Of a stretch of 64,000 nt of DNA, positions 55,081-63,475 are shown in pieces. The notes under the pieces are model-generated. The model was not told where the DNA came from, did not search any database, and saw only the letters and a list, made by a program, of their open reading frames with translations. Position numbers and translations under genes: made by a program. Each line of letters begins with the position of its first letter. Within the stretch, counting starts at the first letter, position 1. Origin of the DNA: Sphingobacterium sp. FBM7-1 (GTDB taxonomy: Bacteria > Bacteroidota > Bacteroidia > Sphingobacteriales > Sphingobacteriaceae); assembly GCF_020687765.1 (NCBI RefSeq), contig NZ_JAJEWJ010000002.1, positions 496,001-560,000 of the forward strand, in the 5' to 3' direction.

Positions 55081-56673
55081 TTATTCATAATCTAACCCAA
55101 AGATCGCTTCGGAGAGTCCGATTTCGTCTGGGGTGAAAGGAAGTGTATAGCTTAACCCCATAGCTTCTATTGTTTTCGCTGTCGAATAACCTATACAAAT
55201 AATTTTTTGCTCGGGTTCAATAAGATTATCTTGGAAATATGCCGTGACATTGCTTGGACTGGTAAAGATAAGGACCTCAGCATTCGTTTTATCGACATTC
55301 TCTTGTAATACCGTTTCATAAAAAGGCATATCAATAACCTTGGTCGCGGGTGTCAATGCATTTTGAATAGACATTAAAGAATCTTTGGCCCGGGGAATAA
55401 AAACGGTTTGTCCGTCGACAAGTTTGGCAAATTCTTTTGCAATATCAGCCGTATTAATACCCAGATTGTCGCCCGAGAAATCAGCCACGCGGCCATATTT
55501 GCGCAGGGCATCTTCGGAACCTCTACCGAGTACGGCGAGTTTAGTCTTTTTTAAGATCCTCGGCTCTAATTTGAAAAAATGCTCGATAGCGTTTTTACTG
55601 TTAAAGAAAATCCAGTCTGCCCGTTTAAGAATAAAAGAATCTAATGTATTGATGGTTGGATATATCTTAATGAGGGAACGTGCATCTACTTGTACGTTGT
55701 GTTTATCGAGGTAGCGACCTAGATACGAATTCTCGTCGAGGTCACGCGTAATGAAGACACTCGTAGGTAATTTTCGTTCTTTTTGAAATTTCGCAAAAAT
55801 ATGCTCGGCCATCCCTTCGGTACGCTCTGAACGTAAATAAAGACGGTTTGGGAAATCTTCATTGTCTTCAGCGATAGAAGTCCAGGATTCATATTGCCCA
55901 TCTTCTGTTTCCCGACAAAAGCAGCCTAAAGGTGCATGACAACCTGCATCGAATAGATTCAATACCCTTCGTTCTACACCAATAACGTCTGCTACTTTTC
56001 TGTCGTGTATTTTCTGCAAAAGCTCGTACAGTTCTTGGTCTGTCTCCCGAATTTGTACAGCGAGTACACCTTGTGCTGGAGCAGGGACAACTTCTATAGG
56101 GGGGATTTCCTCAATATGGAAATCAGACAAATCCATCTCTATACGCGCTATGCCAGCTTTTGCTAAAACAATAGCGTCATATTTCTCATCTCTCAATTTC
56201 TGTATACGGGTTTGGAGGTTGCCGCGTAAATCTGTGAACTCCAAATCCGGGCGTAAAGATAATAGTTGCGCTTTACGTCGGTTCGACGAGGTACCCACCG
56301 TGGCATTATGTTTTAAAGACAGTCTTTTTTTGATGTCTACACAATCCTTATGAACAATTAGTAATTCTGAGGGATCTTCTCGCTCGGAGACAGCTGCGAT
56401 AATGAGGCCAGGGGGATTAACCGTAGGGAGGTCTTTGTGAGAGTGAACAGCCAGATCAATCTGGGATGTAAGCAACTCCTCTTCGAGTTCCTTAGTGAAA
56501 AAACCTTTTCCTTCTAGTTTGTCCAATCGTAGGTGTTGAATGATATCACCTTGCGTTTTAATAACTTTTAGCTCAGATGCTACGCCAATCTCCGCCAATC
56601 TGGCTTTGATAAACTCCGCCTGCCATAGGGCCAATTGGCTACCTCTCGTTCCAATGATAAGTTTTCTGTTCAC
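55081..56673 (-). CDS. hemCD: Fused hydroxymethylbilane synthase / uroporphyrinogen-III synthase
   Basis: A 530 aa fusion. Residues 1-300 are hydroxymethylbilane synthase: GTRGSQLALWQAE, HSHKDLPT with the catalytic Asp81, and the dipyrromethane-cofactor Cys245 in FDAGCHAPLGCF. Residues ~304-530 are a uroporphyrinogen-III synthase-like domain (SVFITRDLDE, FFNSKNAIEHFF, VLGRGSEDALRKYG, FTSPSNVTAYF). Stand-alone HemC ends near 310, so the C-terminal part is an in-frame fusion with HemD. Together they make uroporphyrinogen III from porphobilinogen. No separate hemD is in the window. Confidence 0.93.
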   Translation of the reverse strand: MNRKLIIGTRGSQLALWQAEFIKARLAEIGVASELKVIKTQGDIIQHLRLDKLEGKGFFTKELEEELLTSQIDLAVHSHKDLPTVNPPGLIIAAVSEREDPSELLIVHKDCVDIKKRLSLKHNATVGTSSNRRKAQLLSLRPDLEFTDLRGNLQTRIQKLRDEKYDAIVLAKAGIARIEMDLSDFHIEEIPPIEVVPAPAQGVLAVQIRETDQELYELLQKIHDRKVADVIGVERRVLNLFDAGCHAPLGCFCRETEDGQYESWTSIAEDNEDFPNRLYLRSERTEGMAEHIFAKFQKERKLPTSVFITRDLDENSYLGRYLDKHNVQVDARSLIKIYPTINTLDSFILKRADWIFFNSKNAIEHFFKLEPRILKKTKLAVLGRGSEDALRKYGRVADFSGDNLGINTADIAKEFAKLVDGQTVFIPRAKDSLMSIQNALTPATKVIDMPFYETVLQENVDKTNAEVLIFTSPSNVTAYFQDNLIEPEQKIICIGYSTAKTIEAMGLSYTLPFTPDEIGLSEAIFGLDYE

Positions 56674-56789
56674 TATCTACTGCTGCTTAAATCGTTTGAA
56701 AATATTTATTGGAGTAAATTTAACCAAATAGGGGTACAATCCCGACTATCTTTGTCAGAATTATGGTATATTTTCTCTTTTAATTGCTA

Positions 56790-58031
56790 TTAGTTGATCT
56801 CGGTTTGGGAATTTTGAACCAAAATTTCTTTGGCCATAACCATCGGAACTTTGATGTATTTTTTCTCCATATAGCTGATAACCTTGTCGAGCACTTCACG
56901 TGCTTGCGGGTCTAGGTTCTGAAGATCTTGGGCAAACACTTCGTTTACTGCCAACGAACGAATCTCTTTAATTTTCTGAGGTACCTCACGCATGGCAACT
57001 TCTACACGACGCTGCTTAACTACAGGTAAAAATTCTCGTATGTTTTGCTGAATAATTGCATCAGCACTTTCTAACTCTGCGTAGCGATCCTGCTTGTTCT
57101 TTTCCGCAATAGCTTGTAAGCTACTCACTTCGATGTATTGTATCGGGAATTGTGCTACGACCTCCGCATCCACATCGTTAGGTATAGCCAAATCCACGAT
57201 GACTTTTCGGTCTGTTTCTCCCTGAAGAAGGGATTTATAAAGCTGTACATCAATGATCGCTTGAGGGGCACCCGTACATATTATCATGACGTCAAACCCT
57301 TTTTTATAATGCGCCAGTTCGGATAGCGAATAAGCTTCTCCATTTAATTCTCGAGCTAGTCTTTGTGCGTTTTTTAAGGTACGGTTAAAAACGACAAAAT
57401 TGGAATGCTGGTGTTTTTTTAAATATTTAGCTAGATTTTGATTGGTCTCTCCAGAGCCGATAACTAACACCCGTGGATTCGCCGGTAGTTTTGTTTCTTT
57501 CAGCTTACGATAAGCTAATGAGACCACGGAAATGGGATTACGCGAGATATTGGTATAGGTATAAACTTCTTTAGCGGTTTTAACCAAACGATCCATAACT
57601 AAGCGTAAATAATCACCGGTAAAACCCGCTGCTCGGCAGCTTTCATATGCGCGGCGTACTTGGGCCAAAATTTCTTTCTCTCCGACAACTAAACTCTCCA
57701 AAGAGCAGGACATGCGAAACAGGTGGTTCAACGCGTCCATATCCGTATAACGAGTTACCTGCCCTAAATAACACTGTAAACGTTCAGCAGGAACGCAAAA
57801 ATTCATCTGCTGCAAGAAATTAGCAACAAATTCATCGCTTAGTTCATGCGCGCCACAAAATACAAATTCAACGCGATTACACGTTGCAATATAGAAAATC
57901 TCCGGTATATCCAACGTCGTTTTTAGATTCACTAAACGATCTTCTAATTCTTCGTTGCACACGACCAAATTCCCCAGGTCTTTTAATTCGACATGTTTGT
58001 GGGTAAATGCTATTACTTTTAAATTCTTCAA
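56790..58031 (-). CDS. hemA: Glutamyl-tRNA reductase with TTG start
   Basis: First enzyme of the C5 haem pathway. The 413 aa protein has the catalytic Cys51 in ATCNRVEF, the Rossmann motif VLVIGSGETNQNLAKYL, and VGEKEILAQVRRAY. The start is TTG: the second codon upstream is a stop, so no ATG can be used, and the family N-terminus KVIAFTHKHVELKDLGN begins right there. The -7 box (58062-58069) is 31 bases upstream, so the leader is short. hemA heads the minus-strand order hemA-hemCD-hemB-hemL. Confidence 0.95.
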   Translation of the reverse strand: MKNLKVIAFTHKHVELKDLGNLVVCNEELEDRLVNLKTTLDIPEIFYIATCNRVEFVFCGAHELSDEFVANFLQQMNFCVPAERLQCYLGQVTRYTDMDALNHLFRMSCSLESLVVGEKEILAQVRRAYESCRAAGFTGDYLRLVMDRLVKTAKEVYTYTNISRNPISVVSLAYRKLKETKLPANPRVLVIGSGETNQNLAKYLKKHQHSNFVVFNRTLKNAQRLARELNGEAYSLSELAHYKKGFDVMIICTGAPQAIIDVQLYKSLLQGETDRKVIVDLAIPNDVDAEVVAQFPIQYIEVSSLQAIAEKNKQDRYAELESADAIIQQNIREFLPVVKQRRVEVAMREVPQKIKEIRSLAVNEVFAQDLQNLDPQAREVLDKVISYMEKKYIKVPMVMAKEILVQNSQTEIN

Positions 58032-58061
58032 GGCCTAGATCTTACTCCATTATTTCACTTG

Positions 58062-58069
58062 CAAAGGTA
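58062..58069 (-). promoter_or_regulatory. Promoter -7 box of hemA
   Basis: CAAAGGTA on the plus strand, TACCTTTG on the minus strand, 31 bases upstream of the TTG start of hemA. The upstream box is weak. Confidence 0.5.
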
Positions 58070-58150
58070 GACTAAAAGCCGTTGTATTCTGTCAGAAATC
58101 TGTCAATACAATGAATTTAGAATGGATTTAAATAGCGGTTTAACGGATGC

Positions 58151-58801
58151 TTAACCACGATTTGGTCGATGCGAGATGAAATGATCTTTTAGTTTATCTA
58201 AGCCAATGTTTTCTACGGGTTTGTCTAATTCAAATCGCCAAACTTTATCTGCTAATATATCGTCGGTTTCCTTTTGGGCGTGCAGGTCCATCGGTCTTAC
58301 TTTAAATGCAGCGCTTAAAATTTCCGTAGCGACATGGGCGGTGGTGCTAAATCGTAGGATTTGTATTTCAAAGTTAGGCCATTTGCTCACATTGCCGAAG
58401 TTAGATGAATAAAACTGCACGCTATCTTTTGTTAAAATTTTTTCCGCAAACACCCCGATTCTTTTTGTGCCATTTATCTCACTCGCAGTTACTAAAATGT
58501 CATAAGATGTATGATTGATGAAATAAAATTTTGCGAGCCCGGCGCGCGGATCTCCTGTTATACCGACGTAGATACCACGATCTACGAAAGGAGAAGGAAT
58601 ATCGTTACTGGAGCGGGTCGGCTCTATGTCATCTTCGCGACGCATATTGCCGTGAACGAGTGTGATTTTATTAATCGGGACCGGTATTTCGAAGCCGGAG
58701 TCATCTGTTACGCCTACAATGTCGTTGCTCTGAAAAGATGTGATATGCCCTTCGATAGGTTCATCAACAAAACGAACAAAATTTCCAATTTTGAATTTCA
58801 T
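58151..58801 (-). CDS. DUF2027-like protein lacking the Smr domain
   Basis: A 216 aa soluble protein. The N-terminus (FKIGNFVRFVDEPIEGHITSF, then DDSGFEIPVPINKITLV) and the region GIYVGITGD to YFINHTSYDILV resemble the N-terminal and middle domains of the Bacteroidota DUF2027/Smr proteins. Those are about 350 aa and end with an Smr nuclease-like domain; here the protein stops soon after KVWRFELDKP, and no Smr sequence follows before hemA. Its ATG follows the rbfA stop with no gap (TAAATG), so it is cotranscribed with rbfA. Function unknown. Confidence 0.7.
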   Translation of the reverse strand: MKFKIGNFVRFVDEPIEGHITSFQSNDIVGVTDDSGFEIPVPINKITLVHGNMRREDDIEPTRSSNDIPSPFVDRGIYVGITGDPRAGLAKFYFINHTSYDILVTASEINGTKRIGVFAEKILTKDSVQFYSSNFGNVSKWPNFEIQILRFSTTAHVATEILSAAFKVRPMDLHAQKETDDILADKVWRFELDKPVENIGLDKLKDHFISHRPNRG

Positions 58802-59173
58802 TTAATCGGGTTGTCTTGGTTCTTTACTTATTTTTTCAAATAGTTTTTCCATGCGTTCCACGTACTCGTTCGTGTCGTCAAGGAAAAATTCTAGCTCTGG
58901 AACTACGCGCACCTGATTTTTAATTTTCGTGCCCAGTTTATAACGAATCTCACTCGTTCTGTTTTGGATCTGTTTTAAATCGTCTTTTGCTGTTTGTGTA
59001 TTCAAGAAGCTTAAATAAATACGCGCAATGGCTAGATCCGGCGTAACCCGTACTTTGGTCACCGTAATAAAAGCTCCTGGAGCCCAAGAATTACTGTCTT
59101 TCTGGAATAATGCCGCAAGATCTTCTTGAATAACGCCGGCGAATCTTTGTTGTCTTTTGCTCTCTGTTCCCAT
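58802..59173 (-). CDS. rbfA: 30S ribosome-binding factor A
   Basis: KH-type 16S rRNA maturation factor. The 123 aa protein has SKRQQRFAGVIQEDLAALF at the N-terminus, VTKVRVTPDLAIARIYLSFL, and RVVPELEFFLDDTNEYVERMEKLF at the C-terminus, all expected of RbfA. The usual neighbours infB and nusA are not adjacent. It heads a two-gene unit with the DUF2027-like gene. Confidence 0.95.
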   Translation of the reverse strand: MGTESKRQQRFAGVIQEDLAALFQKDSNSWAPGAFITVTKVRVTPDLAIARIYLSFLNTQTAKDDLKQIQNRTSEIRYKLGTKIKNQVRVVPELEFFLDDTNEYVERMEKLFEKISKEPRQPD

Positions 59174-59195
59174 AACTAATGATTACAATCCTATT

Positions 59196-59203
59196 GCAAA
59201 GGT
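59196..59203 (-). promoter_or_regulatory. Promoter -7 box of rbfA
   Basis: CAAAGGTA on the plus strand (TACCTTTG on the minus strand), 23 bases upstream of the rbfA start. Confidence 0.5.
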
Positions 59204-59222
59204 ACATATTAATAGATAAAAA

Positions 59223-59253
59223 AAGCGTATCACCCTCTCTATGTGATACGCTT
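59223..59253 (-). terminator. Hairpin oriented as a minus-strand terminator
   Basis: Perfect 11-base-pair stem (59223-59233 with 59243-59253), GC-containing, followed on the minus strand by seven T. It lies upstream of rbfA and no minus-strand gene ends here, so it may close a small RNA. The remaining 59254-59520 is AT-rich and without a gene; one more imperfect hairpin can form around 59342-59380. Confidence 0.65.
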
Positions 59254-59547
59254 CAAAACAAAGTTTGTTTATAAGTGGTCAGCCTTATTTCTTTTCAAGT
59301 TTTAAGACCTTGCGTCTATCAAATTTAGTTTGTTAGCTTGGTAAAATAAAGTATGAGTAATAACTCACTTGCCTTATTTTAATATTCCATTTCCCCTTTA
59401 CGCTTACAAACATAGGGATATAAATTATTCACGCAAAGATTTTTTTAAAAAAAAGTAAGTGGTCACTTTTTACAAGGGGATTGGGTTCGTTCTAAGCGGT
59501 TTCACAAGTCTTTAAAAATTGGTTCGTGAAATGCTTTGCTTTTTGTC

Positions 59548-59555
59548 TAAGTTTG
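59548..59555 (+). promoter_or_regulatory. Promoter -7 box of argH
   Basis: TAAGTTTG matches TAnnTTTG, 21 bases before the argH start. The upstream box is weak. Confidence 0.5.
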
Positions 59556-59576
59556 TGGTATAAACTCGAAAATAAA

Positions 59577-60908
59577 ATGAAGATTTGGCAGAAGAATATT
59601 GATGTGGATTCATTTGTAGAAACCTTTACGGTCGGTAATGATCGTGCGATGGATTTACATTTAGCGGCCGCAGACGTGTTAGGCTCGCTTGCGCACACTC
59701 AAATGTTAAATAGTATAAATTTAATGAGCGATGAAGATCTCCATGTTGTACAGAAAGAACTAAAGCTCATTTATCGTGATATTCTAGCGGGAAACTTTGC
59801 CATAGCAGATTCCGTCGAAGATGTGCATTCCCAGATTGAGATGTTGCTCACTCAACGCGTAGGAGAAGCCGGAAAGAAGATTCATGCAGGAAGATCTCGT
59901 AACGATCAGGTTTTGGTGGATCTCAAGCTTTATTTTCGCTCCGAAATCCAACGTCTAGTAGAACAAACAGACGCACTTTTTCATAAGCTGATACAATTAA
60001 GCGAACAGCATAAACAAATATTAATTCCAGGTTATACCCATTTGCAGATTGCCATGCCTTCCTCTTTCGGTTTATGGTTTGGTGCTTACGCGGAAAGTCT
60101 GGTGGATGACCTGGAAATGTTAAAGGCGGCTTGGAAAGTTTGCAATAAAAATCCGCTAGGTTCTGCTGCCGGGTATGGATCTTCTTTTCCGTTGAACCGC
60201 AAATTGACGACTGAATTGTTGGGTTTTGATGACTTGAATTATAATGTCGTGTATGCACAAATGGGACGAGGAAAAACCGAACGTATACTAGCGCAGGGGA
60301 TGAGCGCGCTGGCGGCTACGTTAGCTAAATTTGCGATGGATGTCTGCTTGTTTATCAATCAAAATTTTGGATTTATATCTTTCCCTGCCCATTTGACAAC
60401 CGGTTCGAGCATTATGCCGCATAAAAAGAATCCAGATGTGTTTGAGTTGGTTCGTTCGCGCTGTAACAAAATTCAGGCCCTACCCAATGAAATCGCCATG
60501 ATGACAACGAATCTGCCTTCGGGCTACCACCGTGATTTGCAGCTCTTGAAGGAAAATCTTTTTCCAGCATTCCAATCGTTGAGTGATTGCTTGGAGATTA
60601 CAGCATTTATGTTGGATCATATTGTAGTAAAGGAGCAAATTTTGGATGATCCGAAATATGATTATTTGTTTAGTGTGGAGGTTGTAAGTAACGCGGTGTT
60701 AGAAGGAGTGCCTTTTCGAGAAGCTTATCGTCAGATTGGGCTGGATATCGAAAATGGTACATTCCAGCCCTCAAAAGAAGTGCTGCATACCCATGAAGGT
60801 AGTATAGGGAATCTTTGTAATGAGGAAATTTCCAGGATGTTTGAAGAGGTGAAGTTGGGATTTGGTTTTGACAAAGTGGAAGCGGCACTAAATCAACTTG
60901 TGAAATAA
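59577..60908 (+). CDS. argH: Argininosuccinate lyase
   Basis: Last step of arginine synthesis. Start at 59577 because the family N-terminus (KIWQKNIDVDSFVETFTVGND) begins there and the promoter box rules out the upstream frame extension to 59526. The 443 aa protein has AGRSRNDQVLVDLKLYFR, TAxGYG-like GSAAGYGSSFPLNRK, and the fumarase/aspartase signature GSSIMPHKKNPDVFELV with the catalytic Ser. It is a third, separate arginine locus, single-gene. Confidence 0.96.
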   Translation: MKIWQKNIDVDSFVETFTVGNDRAMDLHLAAADVLGSLAHTQMLNSINLMSDEDLHVVQKELKLIYRDILAGNFAIADSVEDVHSQIEMLLTQRVGEAGKKIHAGRSRNDQVLVDLKLYFRSEIQRLVEQTDALFHKLIQLSEQHKQILIPGYTHLQIAMPSSFGLWFGAYAESLVDDLEMLKAAWKVCNKNPLGSAAGYGSSFPLNRKLTTELLGFDDLNYNVVYAQMGRGKTERILAQGMSALAATLAKFAMDVCLFINQNFGFISFPAHLTTGSSIMPHKKNPDVFELVRSRCNKIQALPNEIAMMTTNLPSGYHRDLQLLKENLFPAFQSLSDCLEITAFMLDHIVVKEQILDDPKYDYLFSVEVVSNAVLEGVPFREAYRQIGLDIENGTFQPSKEVLHTHEGSIGNLCNEEISRMFEEVKLGFGFDKVEAALNQLVK

Positions 60909-60910
60909 GA

Positions 60911-60944
60911 AAAAAAGGAGATGTAAATTTACATCTCCTTTTTT
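60911..60944. terminator. Bidirectional terminator between argH and galM
   Basis: Perfect 34-base palindrome (arms 60911-60927 and 60928-60944) with a central AAATTT and T-runs on each side. Its right arm contains the last codons and stop of galM, which it terminates as well as argH. Confidence 0.9.
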
Positions 60945-61996
60945 ATACAAAACCTATATATCGTTTCAGATTCCCACCGGTCTCCCGGCTCTAAGACAAC
61001 TGATGGGAAATGAGGGTTGTTGGGACTGTTTGGGTAATGCTGGGTTTCGAAGCAGAAAGCGGATCGCGATGGATAAGGGCGGCCAGACTTTCCGATATCC
61101 TTGCCCGACAGAAAATTTCCGGTATAAAGTTGTATTCCCGGTTCGGTCGTAAGTACCTCCAGCCGAATTCCAGAATGAGGAGAAAAGGCGGAGGCGGCTA
61201 TTTTGGAGAAAGGCTGATTGTTAACTAAGGTGTGGTCATAGCCGTTACCTCTTCTTAATTGCTCGTCGTCTTTAGTAATGTCTGTCGAAAGTCGCTTGGG
61301 AGAGCGGAAGTCAAACAGGGTGCCTTCCACGGGAACTGGTTGGTCGATTGGAATTTGATGTTCGTCGATGGGCAGGAAATGATCAGCGGGAATATGTAAG
61401 ATGTGATCCAGCACATCCCCATGTCCTTCTCCATCTAAATTGAAGTACGCGTGGTTCGTCAGGTTGATCACCGTTTTCTTATCTGTCTCTGCCAGATATT
61501 TAATGCTGATTTCATTGTTTTCTGTCAATTCATAAGTGACGGTGACCTTTAAATTTCCCGGGAATCCTTCTTCTCCGTCTGGTGAAATATAGCAGAAATC
61601 TATTTTGTTTTTGAAAGAAGTGCGTCTATCCCAGACTTTAGTATGAAAACCCGTTGCGCCGCCATGTAAAGAGTTACGTCCGTTGTTTTGTTGTAAGGTA
61701 TATTTTTCTCCGTCCAATTGAAAGCTGCCATGCGCGATGCGGTTAGCAAAGCGGCCGATAGTGGCGCCGTGATACTGTTCGTCAGCTTGTAGGTAGTCAT
61801 GGATGGAATTAAATCCTAACAATACATCTCGAAGATTTCCAGCCTTATCCGGAACTAAGATGCTAACAATACGAGCGCCATAATCTGTGAAAGCGACTTG
61901 CATGCCTGTGCGGTTCCTTAAAATAAAAAGATGCGTTTTTTTGCCATCGATTTTATGTTCAAAATCTTGATAGCGTGGAAGTGAATAAATAACCAT
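60929..61996 (-). CDS. galM: Aldose 1-epimerase
   Basis: Mutarotase for galactose and glucose. The 355 aa protein has NRIAHGSFQLDGEKYTL, the catalytic His in NGRNSLHGG and in LTNHAYFNLDG, and the C-terminal region with the catalytic Glu in SAFCFETQHYPNSPN. No signal peptide. The last residues KKEM and the stop are encoded within the terminator stem. Confidence 0.94.
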   Translation of the reverse strand: MVIYSLPRYQDFEHKIDGKKTHLFILRNRTGMQVAFTDYGARIVSILVPDKAGNLRDVLLGFNSIHDYLQADEQYHGATIGRFANRIAHGSFQLDGEKYTLQQNNGRNSLHGGATGFHTKVWDRRTSFKNKIDFCYISPDGEEGFPGNLKVTVTYELTENNEISIKYLAETDKKTVINLTNHAYFNLDGEGHGDVLDHILHIPADHFLPIDEHQIPIDQPVPVEGTLFDFRSPKRLSTDITKDDEQLRRGNGYDHTLVNNQPFSKIAASAFSPHSGIRLEVLTTEPGIQLYTGNFLSGKDIGKSGRPYPSRSAFCFETQHYPNSPNNPHFPSVVLEPGDRWESETIYRFCIKKEM

Positions 61997-62075
61997 GATG
62001 TATAGGATTTACGCTATAAATATAAGGAATAAGCTTGATATGCTCAAACGAAGGGCTGATATATCCAATAAACCT

Positions 62076-62083
62076 TATCTTTG
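62076..62083 (+). promoter_or_regulatory. Promoter -7 box of dgt
   Basis: TATCTTTG matches TAnnTTTG, 27 bases upstream of the dgt start at 62111; it makes the frame extension to 62081 unlikely to be translated. Confidence 0.5.
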
Positions 62084-62110
62084 TTACCAAACGTAAAACA
62101 TATATTTTAC

Positions 62111-63457
62111 ATGAATTGGAAACAGTTATTGTCCGCAAAGCGTTGGGGGTATGAGTATCGCGAAGAGAGCGATCAAATTGATGCGCGATCGGAATTTCAA
62201 CGGGATTATGATCGATTAATATTTTCTTCACCTTTTAGGAGATTGCAGAATAAAACACAGGTGTTTCCATTACCAGGTGCTGTCTTTGTGCATAATCGCT
62301 TAACACATAGTTTGGAGGTAGCCAGTGTGGGGCGATCGTTGGGGCGTCTTTTTTATAATATAATGAAAAAAGAAAATCCGGACATCGACAAAGAATATCC
62401 TTTTTTGCAAGAGGTTGGAAATATTGTTTCTGCGGCTTGTTTATCGCATGACTTGGGAAATCCGGCCTTTGGGCATTCGGGTGAAGCAGCTATCTCTTCC
62501 TATTTCACTGCGGGCGACGGACAGAAATATCAGACGGAAGTGACGGCCGAAGAATGGGCGGATTTGACCCATTTCGAAGGTAATGCGAATGCATTGCGTA
62601 TTTTAACGCATGCGTTTGCTGGAAAAGATAAAAAGGGATTTGCATTGACCTACGCCACTTTGGCTTCCATTGTGAAATACCCTTGTTCGGCGATCGATGG
62701 GCATCAGAAAGGCAACCATCATCGGAAGAAATACGGCTACTTCGATACGGAAATCACCACATTCCAAAAAATTGCCGAGGAGCTAGGGCTGCAAAAGGAT
62801 CCGACGAACCCTACGGGTTATTTGCGCCATCCGTTGGTCTACCTAGTGGAGGCTGCGGATGATATATGTTATAATATCATTGATTTGGAAGACGCTCATC
62901 ATTTGAAGATACTTTCTTATGCAGAAGTGGAAGAACTGTTGTTGCCTTTGTGTGGGGGGGAAGATCTACGGAGCCGATTGGATACTTTGGTGGATACCGG
63001 TAGTCGTGTGGAACTCCTACGCGCGAAGGCCATTAATACGTTGATTCATGGCTGTGCCCGCGTTTTTGCAAAAAATCAAGATATGTTTTTGGAGGGTTCC
63101 TTTGATATGCCGTTAATGGACGCATTAGATGACCCTATAGTGGCGCAGTTAAAGAAGATATCGGAAATATCAATTGAACGAATCTATAATGCGCCCACGG
63201 TCGTGCAAATTGAAATTGCTGGTTTTAAGGTCATGAATGCGTTGTTGGAAGAGTTCATTCCGGCCTATTTAAAAAAAGAAAAAGGACATTTTGATAAAAA
63301 AATCGTTGCGATGATTCCGCCGCAGTTTCACACGAACCAAACTGATACCTATACAAAAATTCGAACGGTGTTGGATTATGTTTCGGGGATGACTGATATT
63401 TATGCGGTGGATTTATATCGTAAAATTAAAGGTATATCTATTCCGTCGTTGAAATAA
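62111..63457 (+). CDS. dgt: Deoxyguanosinetriphosphate triphosphohydrolase
   Basis: HD-domain dNTPase that hydrolyses dGTP to deoxyguanosine and triphosphate. Start set at 62111 because the conserved N-terminus (NWKQLLSAKRWGYEYREE) starts there. The 448 aa protein has the HD metal motifs: RLTHSLEVASVGRSLG, CLSHDLGNPAFGHSGE, and the Asp in EAADDICYNIIDLEDA, with HFEGNANALRIL between them, all typical of the Dgt family. Confidence 0.93.
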   Translation: MNWKQLLSAKRWGYEYREESDQIDARSEFQRDYDRLIFSSPFRRLQNKTQVFPLPGAVFVHNRLTHSLEVASVGRSLGRLFYNIMKKENPDIDKEYPFLQEVGNIVSAACLSHDLGNPAFGHSGEAAISSYFTAGDGQKYQTEVTAEEWADLTHFEGNANALRILTHAFAGKDKKGFALTYATLASIVKYPCSAIDGHQKGNHHRKKYGYFDTEITTFQKIAEELGLQKDPTNPTGYLRHPLVYLVEAADDICYNIIDLEDAHHLKILSYAEVEELLLPLCGGEDLRSRLDTLVDTGSRVELLRAKAINTLIHGCARVFAKNQDMFLEGSFDMPLMDALDDPIVAQLKKISEISIERIYNAPTVVQIEIAGFKVMNALLEEFIPAYLKKEKGHFDKKIVAMIPPQFHTNQTDTYTKIRTVLDYVSGMTDIYAVDLYRKIKGISIPSLK

Positions 63458-63475
63458 ATTTAACTGCATAATTTG

